A stretch of DNA of 64,000 nt from Candidatus Micropelagos thuwalensis (GCF_000469155.1 NZ_AWXE01000001.1:62001-126000); one strand, 5' to 3'. Shown: positions 52,725 to 61,987, counted from the stretch's first letter. Notes: generated by a model not told the origin, from the sequence alone. A program made the numbers and translations.

Positions 52725-52894
52725 AACAACCTCCTTTTATTTATTAAGCATAAAACTATCAGAGAGAAAAACTTCTGCAACCATTTCGATGCATTTCCTT
52801 GAATATGGTATTTTAAGCTCTTTCTATCTGGATAATCTATGTGTAGGGTTGCAAGGCTTGATGAATAATAAACATAATTTTTCGGGGAGAGGGT

Positions 52895-54592
52895 ATGGAT
52901 CAGTCAAATCAAAACTGGTTTTCGTCTGTAGAAGCGCCGATCAAAGTTTCCAGTCGAGATGCGGTGTCCTGGGATGAGTCGAAGGACTTAGTAGTTGTCG
53001 GGTTCGGTGGTGCCGGTGCGGCAACAGCATTGCAAAGTCTTGATAACGGGCTTTCAGTTATCGCACTTGATAAATTTGCAGGAGGCGGCGCAACAACAAT
53101 TAATGGCGCTGTGGTATATGCAGGTGCGGGGACGTCAATTCAAAAAGAAGCCAATATTGCTGACACGGCTGATAATATGTTCAACTATCTCAAGCAGGAG
53201 TCAGAGGACATTGTCTCAGATGAAACGTTAAGAGATTTTTGTGATACCAGCCCTGAAATGATCAACTGGTTGCAGGAAAAGGGTGTCGAGTTTGGGTCAA
53301 CAGTCTGGCACAAAAAGACCTCTTATCCTGGGCCGGAATATTTTGTCTATCATAGCGATAACTCGCTCGCCAAAAGCTACTGTAAACACGCAACCCCAGC
53401 CGCACGGGGTCATCGCGCTTATGTGCCAATAGAAGAAGGCCGTAAGGCAACCAATCTCGGCTATGCCATTTTTAATCCGTTGAAACAATCCGCGCTCGAC
53501 AAAGGGCTGTTGCTGGAAACCTACCATGAGGTCAGACAGCTTATTGTGGACGACAATCAAGAAGTTCTTGGTGTTGTGGCGCTATATTTTGACGATGAAA
53601 AACTTTTGAAAAAATATCAAAAACTCAAAAAACGTGCTGAGCGTCTATTGATGGTTTTGCCGCCAATTCTGCCCGGTTATAATTTTTTCGCCAAACGTGC
53701 CATGGCTGTTTTGGAAAAAGCTAAAATTTTGGAATCAAAAAGAAGCCAGAAAATGATAGAGGCTAAAATGGGCGTTATGCTTTCAGCAGGCGGCTTTATT
53801 TATAATGCCGATATGTTGAACCATTATGCGCCGAAATATAATGCCAGCTTACCGCTTGGTACCGAAGGGGATGATGGATCGGGCATTCGCCTCGGCCAGT
53901 CTGTCGGTGGTAAGGCAGAAAATATGGATTGTATTTCTGCTTGGCGTTTTATAAACCCGCCTCTCTCATTCGGGCGCGGCTTTATTGTTAATAAGCATGG
54001 ACAGAGATTCATCGACGAATTGGTTTACGGCGCAACACTGGGTGTTGAGATGGTTGAAAATCAGGAGGGCAAAGCTTGGCTTATTTTGGATAAGAAGCTC
54101 ATTAAAGCTGCCCTTGAGGAAGTCAGTGGCGGCAAAGCCCTCAACTTTCAACGTGATTTGGCGCGGCTGAATGTATGGTTTGCTGCTGTAAAGGCGTCAA
54201 CTATTGAAGGGCTGGCAGAAAAGTTATCATTGCCTGCAGATGCTCTCAAAGATCAGCTTGAAACTTATAATCAGGCGGCACGTGCGCAAAATGGCAGTGA
54301 TATTTTTGAAAAATCCGATGATGATTTGGTCGAAATAACTGGCCCATTTTACGGTATTGATATTAGCCTAGATGCCAAGCTTTTCCCTTGTCCGGCGTTA
54401 ACACTTGGCGGCCTCAAAATTAATGAGGCGACTGGTCAGGTATTGGATGATAACAGCAATGTGGTCAAAGGGCTTTATGCTTCTGGTCGTAATGCGATTG
54501 GGGTGTCATCCAAGAATTATGTCAGCGGGTTGTCAGTCGCTGATTGTATTTTTTCTGGGCGCAGGGCGGCGCAACATATATCCGGTCACTAG
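52895..54592 (+). CDS. FAD-dependent 3-ketosteroid dehydrogenase-like flavoprotein
   Basis: This 565-residue FAD_binding_2 protein has DLVVVGFGGAGAATALQSLD (about 29-48), the GxGxxG FAD site, and GGGATTINGAVVYAGAG. GVMLSAGGFIYNADML, RFIDELVYGATLGVEM and the C-terminal GLYASGRNAIGVSSKNYVSG with SVADCIFSGRRA follow. The layout fits 3-ketosteroid delta1- or delta4-dehydrogenases and fumarate-reductase-like relatives. Which ring double bond it makes cannot be told here. GGGGAGAGGG precedes the ATG. It is followed by an SDR gene 24 bases on. The KstD role would start 9,10-seco ring opening with a Ksh hydroxylase. Confidence 0.88.
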   Translation: MDQSNQNWFSSVEAPIKVSSRDAVSWDESKDLVVVGFGGAGAATALQSLDNGLSVIALDKFAGGGATTINGAVVYAGAGTSIQKEANIADTADNMFNYLKQESEDIVSDETLRDFCDTSPEMINWLQEKGVEFGSTVWHKKTSYPGPEYFVYHSDNSLAKSYCKHATPAARGHRAYVPIEEGRKATNLGYAIFNPLKQSALDKGLLLETYHEVRQLIVDDNQEVLGVVALYFDDEKLLKKYQKLKKRAERLLMVLPPILPGYNFFAKRAMAVLEKAKILESKRSQKMIEAKMGVMLSAGGFIYNADMLNHYAPKYNASLPLGTEGDDGSGIRLGQSVGGKAENMDCISAWRFINPPLSFGRGFIVNKHGQRFIDELVYGATLGVEMVENQEGKAWLILDKKLIKAALEEVSGGKALNFQRDLARLNVWFAAVKASTIEGLAEKLSLPADALKDQLETYNQAARAQNGSDIFEKSDDDLVEITGPFYGIDISLDAKLFPCPALTLGGLKINEATGQVLDDNSNVVKGLYASGRNAIGVSSKNYVSGLSVADCIFSGRRAAQHISGH

Positions 54593-54616
54593 ACCAAATT
54601 ATAAAGGGAGAGATTT

Positions 54617-55402
54617 ATGAAGCTAAAAGATAAAACTGCAATTATTTCAGGTGGTTCCAGAGGAATTGGTGGTGCTTGTGTGGAGCTTTTCGCACAAGAA
54701 GGTGCGAATGTTGTCATCGGCGATGTGTTGGAAGCAGATGGCCAAGCACTGGCGGATAAACTTGGCGACAAAGTTGTGTTTAAAAAGCTGGATGTGACGC
54801 AAGAAGAAAGCTGGGCAGATGCTGTGGCCACTGCCGAGGCACAATTTGGCGGTGTAGATATTTTGGTCAACTGTGCTGGCATTCTCACTTTTAATCACGT
54901 TGCTGATTTGACAGCAGAAGAAGTCCGGAAGACTTTGGATGTTAATTTGTACGGTACGATTATTGGAACACAGGCTGTAATCCCGCCCATGCGTAAACGT
55001 GGTGCTGGATCAATTGTAAACATTTCCTCAACAGATGGTCTTATCGGATCAAATGCTCATGCTGCTTATATTGCTTCCAAGTGGGGTGTGCGCGGTTTTA
55101 CTAAAGCTGCGGCGCTGGAATTGGGACTTGAAAATATTCGCGTTAACTCCATTCACCCGGGCGGGGTGGACACACCGCTTGCCAATCCGATGAATGAGGA
55201 GCGTGAGGAATATAATAAGCGCTTTGTAACCTTTGCGGCTCAGCGTGCGTGCGACCCAACAGAAATTGCTCAGGGTGTGTTGTTCTTCGCTAGTGATGAT
55301 GGCAGCTATTGCATGGGATCAGAGCTTGCAATAGATGGCGGTCTCACAGCAGGTCTTTATTATTATGGACACCCAGGTGCACCGGATATCAAATTCGGCT
55401 AA
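54617..55402 (+). CDS. SDR, hydroxysteroid-dehydrogenase-like
   Basis: This 261-residue SDR has ISGGSRGIGGACVELFAQEG, VIGDVLEADG (Asp favours NAD), LVNCAGILTFNHV, Ser in NISSTDGL and YIASK. Its HPGGVDTPLANPM loop and end MGSELAIDGGLTAG resemble 3-alpha/20-beta-hydroxysteroid dehydrogenases. Immediate position after the KstD-like gene supports steroid alcohol oxidation. AAGGGAG precedes the ATG. It ends six bases before the convergent Lrp gene. Substrate remains inferred. Confidence 0.88.
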   Translation: MKLKDKTAIISGGSRGIGGACVELFAQEGANVVIGDVLEADGQALADKLGDKVVFKKLDVTQEESWADAVATAEAQFGGVDILVNCAGILTFNHVADLTAEEVRKTLDVNLYGTIIGTQAVIPPMRKRGAGSIVNISSTDGLIGSNAHAAYIASKWGVRGFTKAAALELGLENIRVNSIHPGGVDTPLANPMNEEREEYNKRFVTFAAQRACDPTEIAQGVLFFASDDGSYCMGSELAIDGGLTAGLYYYGHPGAPDIKFG

Positions 55403-55408
55403 TCGGAT

Positions 55409-55900
55409 TTAGCGATATTCGAGTGTAAAGTCTTCAAGCGGGGTGATGATTTTCGCCACCTTATTGTCGTATTTGATAATTTCAGAGGCGGCGCTGGTCT
55501 CGATGCGTCTGACGCCGTCTATTGAAAGTATGGACTGATTGACAACTTTCTGAAAATTTTCCAGCCCGTCAAAAAGGCCAATCGCCATAATATCAAAACG
55601 CCCGAGCAAAATAATGACGGCGCCAATATCAGGTATATTAGCGATTTCTGATGCTACAGCTTGAATCTTTTTTTGTTCAGCATAAACACCGATATAGGCG
55701 AGTTGGGTGCGGGGTTGATGCTCCATGCTGGTGACGGCTGTGAAACGGATAAAATTATCTTTTTCCAGACGTTTGACGCGCTCACGGATTGTTCCCTCCG
55801 TAAAGCCAAGTTGTGCTGCGATTTTCCGGTTGCTTAGACGGGCATTTCCGGAAAGTAATTTGATGATGTTGCGATCAAGATTGTCGATTTTCTGACCCAT
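55409..55900 (-). CDS. Lrp/AsnC-family transcriptional regulator
   Basis: This 163-residue regulator has an N-terminal winged-helix: LDRNIIKLLSGNARLSNRKI, then GFTEGTIRERVKRLEKD. The RAM effector domain follows (LAYIGVYAEQKKIQAVASEI, GAVIILLGRFDIMAIGLFDG). It is 19 bases downstream of a second Lrp gene on the same strand. The two may form homodimers or a mixed set. Lrp-type control by a small effector such as an amino acid or a carboxylic acid intermediate is typical. The target genes are unknown. Confidence 0.9.
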   Translation of the reverse strand: MGQKIDNLDRNIIKLLSGNARLSNRKIAAQLGFTEGTIRERVKRLEKDNFIRFTAVTSMEHQPRTQLAYIGVYAEQKKIQAVASEIANIPDIGAVIILLGRFDIMAIGLFDGLENFQKVVNQSILSIDGVRRIETSAASEIIKYDNKVAKIITPLEDFTLEYR

Positions 55901-55919
55901 GGCTTATCTTCCCAAGTTT

Positions 55920-56384
55920 CTATATCGGAGCAACATCAAATTCATATTTTATGATGTCGACTGCAAAAGCTGGATCGAGGCTCAACACACCGTCAATATT
56001 AGACAGTTTGTTCAGCATGAAGTCGCCCATGGCAGCTAGGTTTGGCAGCGTCACCAGAATTTCAATGTCATGCTTGCCGGTAACAAGTTGAACCGAAGCG
56101 ACTTCATCAAGAGCAGCAATGTCATCGGCAACCTCATTTGCAGGTCTGCCTTTCACGTCAACGCCAACGGGTAGCAAAACATTGTAATCAAAAGCGCTAA
56201 AGTCAGCGACGGTGACGAGCCGCATAAGGCCATTTTGTTCCATACGGCGAATACGCGAGGCGACCAATGAGGTGGATATATCGAGTTTGCTCGCAATGCG
56301 TTGATTGGTTGCACGCCCGTCTTTTTTCAATATCTCAACAATACGTTCGTCCAGCTCGCTGAACTTGATTTTTTTATCCGTCAT
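55920..56384 (-). CDS. Lrp/AsnC-family transcriptional regulator
   Basis: This 154-residue regulator has the helix-turn-helix LDERIVEILKKDGRATNQRI, then LDISTSLVASRIRRMEQNGL. An RAM domain follows (LLPVGVDVKGRPANEVADDI, VQLVTGKHDIEILVTLPNL). The upstream 113-base gap contains a perfect palindrome at 56412-56423, a possible self-control site. The pair of Lrp genes is placed between two steroid-gene blocks and could control either. Both are full-length members of the family. Confidence 0.9.
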   Translation of the reverse strand: MTDKKIKFSELDERIVEILKKDGRATNQRIASKLDISTSLVASRIRRMEQNGLMRLVTVADFSAFDYNVLLPVGVDVKGRPANEVADDIAALDEVASVQLVTGKHDIEILVTLPNLAAMGDFMLNKLSNIDGVLSLDPAFAVDIIKYEFDVAPI

Positions 56385-56411
56385 GATGACGTTTTTCTAT
56401 AAAGATGTAGA

Positions 56412-56423
56412 TCATCGCGATGA
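56412..56423. promoter_or_regulatory. Perfect 12-base palindrome upstream of the Lrp pair
   Basis: TCATCGCGATGA lies 28 bases before the Lrp start at 56384 and reads the same on both strands. The position fits an operator for self-regulation. The assignment is inferred. Confidence 0.5.
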
Positions 56424-56497
56424 ACTGACCCGTAATGCTCAGAAAATGTCAGCTTGATGGACATAGGTTCACTCTATTGGATGCACTCAATAATTTA

Positions 56498-57628
56498 CTA
56501 ATCTGATTTCTTGTCCACGTCGAGTGAGGTGATAGTTTTTTTGCCCTCCTTCTCCCATTCTGCGTAAAACTGCGAGAAATAACTCCGGAATGCCGGAATA
56601 GGGCCGTCACCGTCACATATAATCGGACGATTAAGATATTTTTGTCTGTCCCAGACAACCTTATCCTGATCAAGCTGTTTGCAAATATCTTTTTTCAAAG
56701 CTTTTGCTAGACCTTGCATCGGGCCGTTTGCCTCTTCTTTTGGCTGGGTAAAGGCAAAGCGGATATGGATGCGGTCTGGGGCAATGGGTGTCACACCGGA
56801 AATCAAAAGGGTTTCTGAAATCCCGGAAAATTTAGTCCAGCTTTGGCCTGGGCCAACTGTGCCATAGGCAATTTTGCCGTCAATTTCGCCTTTAGGCGTC
56901 CCCATTTTTGCTTCAACTGTGGCAGTGCGTTTATGTCCGTCAAAATTCATTTTGTAATCGGGAAATGTTGCTGTGCCGTGGACATATTTAAAATGTGCGG
57001 CGTCTACCCCATTCTCGGCTAAATTTTGAATAGGGCCTCGGACAATCCACTCATGTTTGTCAAATTCGGTCCAATCCGGATTAAAAATCTCTTCAAAGCG
57101 GTCAACTTCCCATTTCGGAGCTTCATCATAAGGGTGATACCAAAACCAAACAGCCTTGTTTTCTTCGCATGTCTGATATTGTGTCGCCGGTGGCTTGGCT
57201 GCTGATGGTGGAAGTCTTTTCGCATACGGCACATTGGTCACGCAACCTTGTTCATTATAGGCCCAGGCATGGAAGGGGCAGACGAGGTCGTTTCCTTCAA
57301 CTTTACCGCCATAGCCCATATGTGCGCCAAGGTGGCGGCAATAGGCGTCAATGAGTCTTGGCTGCCCGTCCTCACCGCGCCACAAAACCAAATCGCGTCC
57401 GAAATATTGAAGAGGTTTCACTTCTCCTATGGCCAATTCGTCGGAATAGCAGGCCATAAACCAGCCATATGGGTAAGGCAGAACATCGAGATTTCTCATT
57501 TCAACGGTGGAGACATTATCCAGTTCAGCCATTCGCCATTTGGTGAGTTCTTCCCCTCTGAGCGATTCCAGTACTTGCCAGACACCTACTGGGGCTGTTC
57601 TTGCATCTTCTTGCTTAATGTCACTCAT
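56498..57628 (-). CDS. Rieske non-heme iron oxygenase, KshA-like
   Basis: This 376-residue oxygenase has YCRHLGAHMGYGG with CPFHAWAYNEQG as Rieske ligands (CxH and CxxH) and NLAENGVDAAHFKYVHG as the mononuclear iron motif. The C-terminal FRSYFSQFYAEWEKEG is like that of KshA. It is longer than the Rieske enzyme at 18751, mainly at the N-terminus. It follows an amidohydrolase gene at 11 bases and a CoA ligase gene, all minus strand. Ring or side-chain hydroxylation of a steroid is likely. No reductase is adjacent. Confidence 0.88.
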   Translation of the reverse strand: MSDIKQEDARTAPVGVWQVLESLRGEELTKWRMAELDNVSTVEMRNLDVLPYPYGWFMACYSDELAIGEVKPLQYFGRDLVLWRGEDGQPRLIDAYCRHLGAHMGYGGKVEGNDLVCPFHAWAYNEQGCVTNVPYAKRLPPSAAKPPATQYQTCEENKAVWFWYHPYDEAPKWEVDRFEEIFNPDWTEFDKHEWIVRGPIQNLAENGVDAAHFKYVHGTATFPDYKMNFDGHKRTATVEAKMGTPKGEIDGKIAYGTVGPGQSWTKFSGISETLLISGVTPIAPDRIHIRFAFTQPKEEANGPMQGLAKALKKDICKQLDQDKVVWDRQKYLNRPIICDGDGPIPAFRSYFSQFYAEWEKEGKKTITSLDVDKKSD

Positions 57629-57639
57629 ATCGGTTCCTT

Positions 57640-58506
57640 TCAGATTTTAAATACGCGTTTTGCGTTTTCACGTAAAAACTTTGGCCAGACATTTTCATTG
57701 AATGGCACATTTTCCATATCGGAAAAAATACGGTCCAGGGACAATCCCATCGGGAAATAGCCGCCATAGATTATTTTTTCGCTGCCTCGTTTATTGGCGT
57801 AGTCGATAATTGCTTGCGGGTAATATTTCGGCGCGAAGGCGCTGGTTGAATAATAAAGATTTGGATATTTTAACATCAGTTTAACAGCCAAATCTTCCCA
57901 AGGCTCTGCGCCGTGGCGCATGACGACCTTCAGTTCGGGGAAGAACCAGCAAACATCATCTAAATGCTCGACTTTTTGCGTCTGTAACGGGATACGCGGG
58001 CCCGGCACACCGACATTGAGAATTATCGGCACATCCATTTCAACACAGGCGGCATAAATCGGATACATTTCGCGGTCATTTATTGCAATCTGTGGGCATG
58101 TCCCCGCAGGAAATACTGATACAGCTTTAATGTCATGCTCTTCTTTTAATGCCTTAAGGCGTCGGACTTCTGCCATGCCGCCATTCGGGTCTGCTGGCGC
58201 TTCAAAAGCAAATCTTCCAGGAAAATTTTTTGCTGCCGCTTCGCTCGTACCGTCAGGGTTAAAACCTACCAATGCCGTTTCAATGTTATGACGATCCAAA
58301 TGGTCAACCGTCCATTTTACGAAGTCATCGACATTATTGGTTTCAGGAATATCCTTAAACATATATTGCGCCGGCATGCTGAATAACTGGCGGCTCTCTT
58401 CATCTTTTAGAAGCGGTTTAAAGCTCTCATACCAATCCTGCCGATCTTCCCGGCTGGGAATACCGAGCATGGTATCTATTATTCCGATATCTTTAGGGTA
58501 AGACAT
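57640..58506 (-). CDS. Amidohydrolase-2 family protein (COG2159)
   Basis: This 288-residue protein starts IGIIDTMLGIPSR, where the first DxHxH of the family is lost. It keeps VVMRHGAEPWEDLAVKLML and LYYSTSAFAPKYYPQAIIDY, the later barrel strands, with GSEKIIYGGYFPMGLS in place of the usual SDFPH motif. The metal site is therefore probably altered or absent. Gene order is CoA ligase, this gene, Rieske oxygenase, with gaps of 3 and 11 bases. It may act as a lyase or hydrolase of a CoA-linked intermediate, but no reaction is known. Confidence 0.83.
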   Translation of the reverse strand: MSYPKDIGIIDTMLGIPSREDRQDWYESFKPLLKDEESRQLFSMPAQYMFKDIPETNNVDDFVKWTVDHLDRHNIETALVGFNPDGTSEAAAKNFPGRFAFEAPADPNGGMAEVRRLKALKEEHDIKAVSVFPAGTCPQIAINDREMYPIYAACVEMDVPIILNVGVPGPRIPLQTQKVEHLDDVCWFFPELKVVMRHGAEPWEDLAVKLMLKYPNLYYSTSAFAPKYYPQAIIDYANKRGSEKIIYGGYFPMGLSLDRIFSDMENVPFNENVWPKFLRENAKRVFKI

Positions 58507-58509
58507 GCA

Positions 58510-60210
58510 CTAATTCTTTTCCGCGTCCAGAAAAGCCTTTCTTAATTTGTGTTTTTCTATTTTACCGGTGGCGGTGTAGTTAAATTCATCTGTAATAATA
58601 TAGGCATGCGGCACTTTATAATCTGCGAGTTTCTCGCGCGCATAAGTATCAAGTTGCTCAGTTTCAGTCGGCATGTTGAGTGATAAAGCAACAATCAACT
58701 TCTCTCCGAGCCTGTCATCATGAACACCAAAAGCGGCAATCTCTTTAATCGCTTCATGTTGACCCAGTGTCTGTTCGATTTCGGCACAGTAGATATTCTC
58801 GCCGCCTGAAATAATCATATCGGTCTTGCGGTCGACGATATAGAGATAACTTTCCTCATCCAGATAACCGACATCGCCGGTATGCATCCAGCCATCTTTC
58901 ATGACTTTTGCTGTATCTTCGGGGCGGTTATAATAACCCTGCATCACGGTGGCGCCGCGAATACAAATTTCACCGGCTTCGCCCAGAGGCGTTTCATTGC
59001 CGTCATCACCAATAATTTTCATATCGACCATCGGTAAAACGAGACCTGCGCTCTGTGGTGCGCGCATGAAAGCTTCACCATTGGCCTGTGATACCGCACC
59101 GGTGGTTTCGGTCATGCCATAACCTGCCCCTAGCTGCGCATTCGGGTAGGTTTCGGAAATATTTTTTAAAAGATTTTGTGTGGCTGCCTGTCCGCCATTG
59201 GATACAGAATTTAATGATGACAAATCATATTCGGTTTCTTTGACCGCATTTAACATATCCCAATGGGTAGCAGGCACGCCGCTTAAGGCGGTGATTTTTT
59301 CCTTTTCCACAAGTGCGAGCGCCTGTTTTGCATCCCACCTGTCCATCACTACAATTTTGCCACCAATGGTCATGTTTGTCAGAAAAACACTCGTGAGACC
59401 ACTCACATGGAAAAGCGGATATATCAGAAGGCCGCATGGCGGCGGCATGTGTTCTTTAATGACTTCAACAGCCGTATCATACTGGTCGGCAAGTCTGTGA
59501 ATAATGGTTTCCATCGCCATTTCGGTATTCATCACACTTGAAATCACATTGAGATGACTCAAAATCGCCGCCTTTGCTCTTCCCGTAGTGCCGGAGGTGA
59601 ACAGCATGGATGCATTATCGGTTTGCGTTAGATTGACGGGTGTAGTCATCGGGGCATGAGTCAGCACACTGTCAAATAGGGTGCTATTCTTGTCCGACGC
59701 AAACTGGCTATCGGGGGCTGAAACCAAAGCGGGAAGGTCGCATCCAGAATCTCTTAGTTTCGTGAGTCTTTTTTCGTCTGCGATAACAAAAACGCTGTCG
59801 CTATCTTTAAGGGCTGCCATCATGCTTTCGGTGTCATTGCGGCTATTAATAAGGACAGCGACGCCGCCGGCTTGAACAATGCCGACATAAGCAATCATCC
59901 ATTCGGGGCAATTTTTCATATTTATGGCAACGGATTGACCTTTCAATAGCTCTTTTTCAGTAACCAGCCAGGCTGAAAGTGCATCAGCTCTTCTGAAAAA
60001 TTCTGTATAGGTGATACGCGCATCATTATGAATTATGAATTCTTTATCACCATGCGTGCGTGCGGCATTGAAAATCGCACAGACACTTTCCGGCGACTGG
60101 CTAAACACACGCAATGACCGTCCCGAATGGGTTTTTTCCACCACTTCAAATGGCGCCCCTGGAGACATAAGCTTGGTGAGAACAGGATCGATTTCTTTTG
60201 TTTTACTCAT
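58510..60210 (-). CDS. Acyl-CoA synthetase (AMP-forming), FadD-like
   Basis: This 566-residue adenylate-forming ligase has MLFTSGTTGRAKAAIL (P-loop), YGMTETTG and DGWMHTGDVGYLD. IVDRKTDMIISGGENIYCAEIE and TGKIEKHKLR hold the hinge and catalytic Lys. It is longer than the FadD3-like enzyme by about 57 residues, with an N-terminal extension (EVVEKTHSGRSLRVF). It is divergent from an SDR gene across a region containing ATTACGCA/TGCGTAAT. The likely role is activation of a side-chain or ring acid to its CoA ester. Confidence 0.92.
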   Translation of the reverse strand: MSKTKEIDPVLTKLMSPGAPFEVVEKTHSGRSLRVFSQSPESVCAIFNAARTHGDKEFIIHNDARITYTEFFRRADALSAWLVTEKELLKGQSVAINMKNCPEWMIAYVGIVQAGGVAVLINSRNDTESMMAALKDSDSVFVIADEKRLTKLRDSGCDLPALVSAPDSQFASDKNSTLFDSVLTHAPMTTPVNLTQTDNASMLFTSGTTGRAKAAILSHLNVISSVMNTEMAMETIIHRLADQYDTAVEVIKEHMPPPCGLLIYPLFHVSGLTSVFLTNMTIGGKIVVMDRWDAKQALALVEKEKITALSGVPATHWDMLNAVKETEYDLSSLNSVSNGGQAATQNLLKNISETYPNAQLGAGYGMTETTGAVSQANGEAFMRAPQSAGLVLPMVDMKIIGDDGNETPLGEAGEICIRGATVMQGYYNRPEDTAKVMKDGWMHTGDVGYLDEESYLYIVDRKTDMIISGGENIYCAEIEQTLGQHEAIKEIAAFGVHDDRLGEKLIVALSLNMPTETEQLDTYAREKLADYKVPHAYIITDEFNYTATGKIEKHKLRKAFLDAEKN

Positions 60211-60251
60211 TTAAAAAAATATGCTTATCTGTTTAATCTAGGGGAGTATAA

Positions 60252-60300
60252 ATTACGCATTAGCATATTTCAATACATCAAAAAATATTGTTTGCGTAAT
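60252..60300. promoter_or_regulatory. Paired ATTACGCA / TGCGTAAT sites in divergent promoter
   Basis: ATTACGCA at 60252-60259 and TGCGTAAT at 60293-60300 form an inverted pair with a 33-base spacer between the CoA ligase and SDR starts. Looping or cooperative binding of one regulator to both genes is a possible meaning. Confidence 0.5.
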
Positions 60301-60356
60301 ATAAGGGTATCTATTCTACGAATTTCAGGTAATACCAAGAAAAATAGGAGGGTGTT

Positions 60357-61121
60357 GTGAGTTTAACTGGAAAAACAAGTATCATTACAGGCGGTAGTGA
60401 TGGAATTGGGCGAGCCATTGCAGCAAAACTGGCGAGCGAGGGCGCGCATGTTGTTATTTGCGCCAGAAATGCAGAAAAACTGGAGTCTGTTGCCGAGGAT
60501 ATTAGAGCCGCTGGTGGATCAGTTGAAACGCGGGTTCAAGATGTTGCCGATACGGATAGCTTCGCTGCCATGATTGGAGATGTGGCTTCCTCCAATGGAT
60601 TAGATATTTTGGTAAATAATGCCGCCCATGTGGGGTTTGGTTCTGTTGCTGACGCCAGCCTTGAGGATTTTCGTGAAAATTTCAGAGTGAATGTCGATGC
60701 AACCTATGCCGGCATGCAGGCTGCAATTAAGGCCATGTCAGATAATGGCGGGTCAATCATCAATATTTCTTCCATTAATGGTGACCGCGCTATGCCGGGC
60801 ATGGCGGGTTATTCTTCTTCAAAAGCCGCGCTCTTGCATCTCACCCGTCTCGCCTCCATGGAAACTGCCGGGCAGAATATTCGGGTCAATGCTGTCACGC
60901 CCGGGCCGATTATGACACCCGGCACTGAGGCATTTATTCAGTCCGACCCAAAGGCAGGTGAAGCTATTGCCGCAGGTATTCCGATGCAGCGCATGGGCAT
61001 GCCTGAAGAGGTTGCCAATGTGGTTCTGTTTTTAGCCTCAGATATGTCCTCCTATGTGACGGGCGCGAATATTCCTGTGGATGGCGGCAAAGCAAATGAG
61101 CTTGCTGTAAACCAAGGTTAA
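60357..61121 (+). CDS. Short-chain dehydrogenase/reductase
   Basis: This 254-residue classical SDR has ITGGSDGIGRAIAAKLASEG, LVNNAAHVGFGS, Ser in NISSINGD and YSSSK. The end YVTGANIPVDGGKANE is typical. It starts with GTG after GGAGGGTG. It is divergent from the CoA ligase gene and 31 bases before another SDR, whose spacing contains a direct repeat AATTGTTTA at 61120 and 61134. Oxidation or reduction of a pathway intermediate is expected. Confidence 0.88.
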   Translation: MSLTGKTSIITGGSDGIGRAIAAKLASEGAHVVICARNAEKLESVAEDIRAAGGSVETRVQDVADTDSFAAMIGDVASSNGLDILVNNAAHVGFGSVADASLEDFRENFRVNVDATYAGMQAAIKAMSDNGGSIINISSINGDRAMPGMAGYSSSKAALLHLTRLASMETAGQNIRVNAVTPGPIMTPGTEAFIQSDPKAGEAIAAGIPMQRMGMPEEVANVVLFLASDMSSYVTGANIPVDGGKANELAVNQG

Positions 61122-61152
61122 TTGTTTAAAATCAATTGTTTAGGAGATTAAA

Positions 61153-61980
61153 ATGAAGCTAGAAGGTCAAGCTGCTATTGTAACTGGGGGCGGGCAAGGA
61201 ATTGGTCGTGCAGTTGTAGAAAGACTTGCCGCAGAAGGTGCGCGGGTTGCCGTTTTGGATATGAATCCAGATAATGCGAAAGAAGTTGTTGAGGGGCTTG
61301 ATACGCCTGCAAATCATCTCGCATTGCAAACCAATGTTGCCGATAGTGCTTCGGTCATTGCTTCTATCAGACAGGCACGTGAAACATTCGGGCGGCTTGA
61401 TATGGCGGTCAATAATGCCGGTATCGGTCAGGCGCCGGGAGATGGATCTGACAAATTTTATGAAGCTATGGGCAAGCGCACAGAAGAAATCACATCTGGA
61501 CACGAGCCGACAACGCATGTTGATCATCTCATTCATATGGGTGATGACGGCTGGGCCGGTGTGTTGGGTGTTAACCTTAATGGCACATTCTATGTTTGCC
61601 GCGAAGTTGTGCGCATAATGGCTGAAGATGATTGTGGTGGTTCAATTGTGAATGTGTCGTCGACCTCAGCGCAATCCGGTGAAGGGTCACCGCATTATGT
61701 GACTTCAAAAACAGCTGTTATCGGTTTAACCCGGCAGCTTGCGCGAGAACTTGCAGGTCGAAATATTCGGGTTAATGCCGTGGCACCCGGGCCAACAAAT
61801 ACGCCAATTATGCAAGGCATTCCTGAGCAATGGATTGCAGATATGGAAAGTGCGATTCCGCTTGGGCGTATGGCGCGGCCAGATGAAGTTGCTTCAGCTG
61901 TAGCGTATTTGATGAGCGAAGATGCATCATTTGTAACTGGTAGTGTTCTGGTAGCCAATGGTGGTTCTTACTACTTCTAA
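61153..61980 (+). CDS. Short-chain dehydrogenase/reductase, with insertion
   Basis: This 275-residue SDR has VTGGGQGIGRAVVERLAAEG, AVNNAGIGQAPG, Ser in NVSSTSAQ and YVTSK. An insert of about 30 residues (GDGSDKFYEAMGKRTEEITS) follows the NNAG motif, longer than in most SDRs and close to the substrate site. The usual end FVTGSVLVANGGSYYF is present. AGGAG precedes the ATG. It converges on the MFS gene seven bases later. A hydroxysteroid substrate is possible. Confidence 0.88.
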   Translation: MKLEGQAAIVTGGGQGIGRAVVERLAAEGARVAVLDMNPDNAKEVVEGLDTPANHLALQTNVADSASVIASIRQARETFGRLDMAVNNAGIGQAPGDGSDKFYEAMGKRTEEITSGHEPTTHVDHLIHMGDDGWAGVLGVNLNGTFYVCREVVRIMAEDDCGGSIVNVSSTSAQSGEGSPHYVTSKTAVIGLTRQLARELAGRNIRVNAVAPGPTNTPIMQGIPEQWIADMESAIPLGRMARPDEVASAVAYLMSEDASFVTGSVLVANGGSYYF

Positions 61981-61987
61981 GTAGCCC

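Noticed and set aside
57248-57760. 170-codon open frame antisense to the Rieske oxygenase start and neighbouring amidohydrolase
   Set aside because: It overlaps two solid genes on the other strand, and its translation shows no domain. It is a product of biased codon use.
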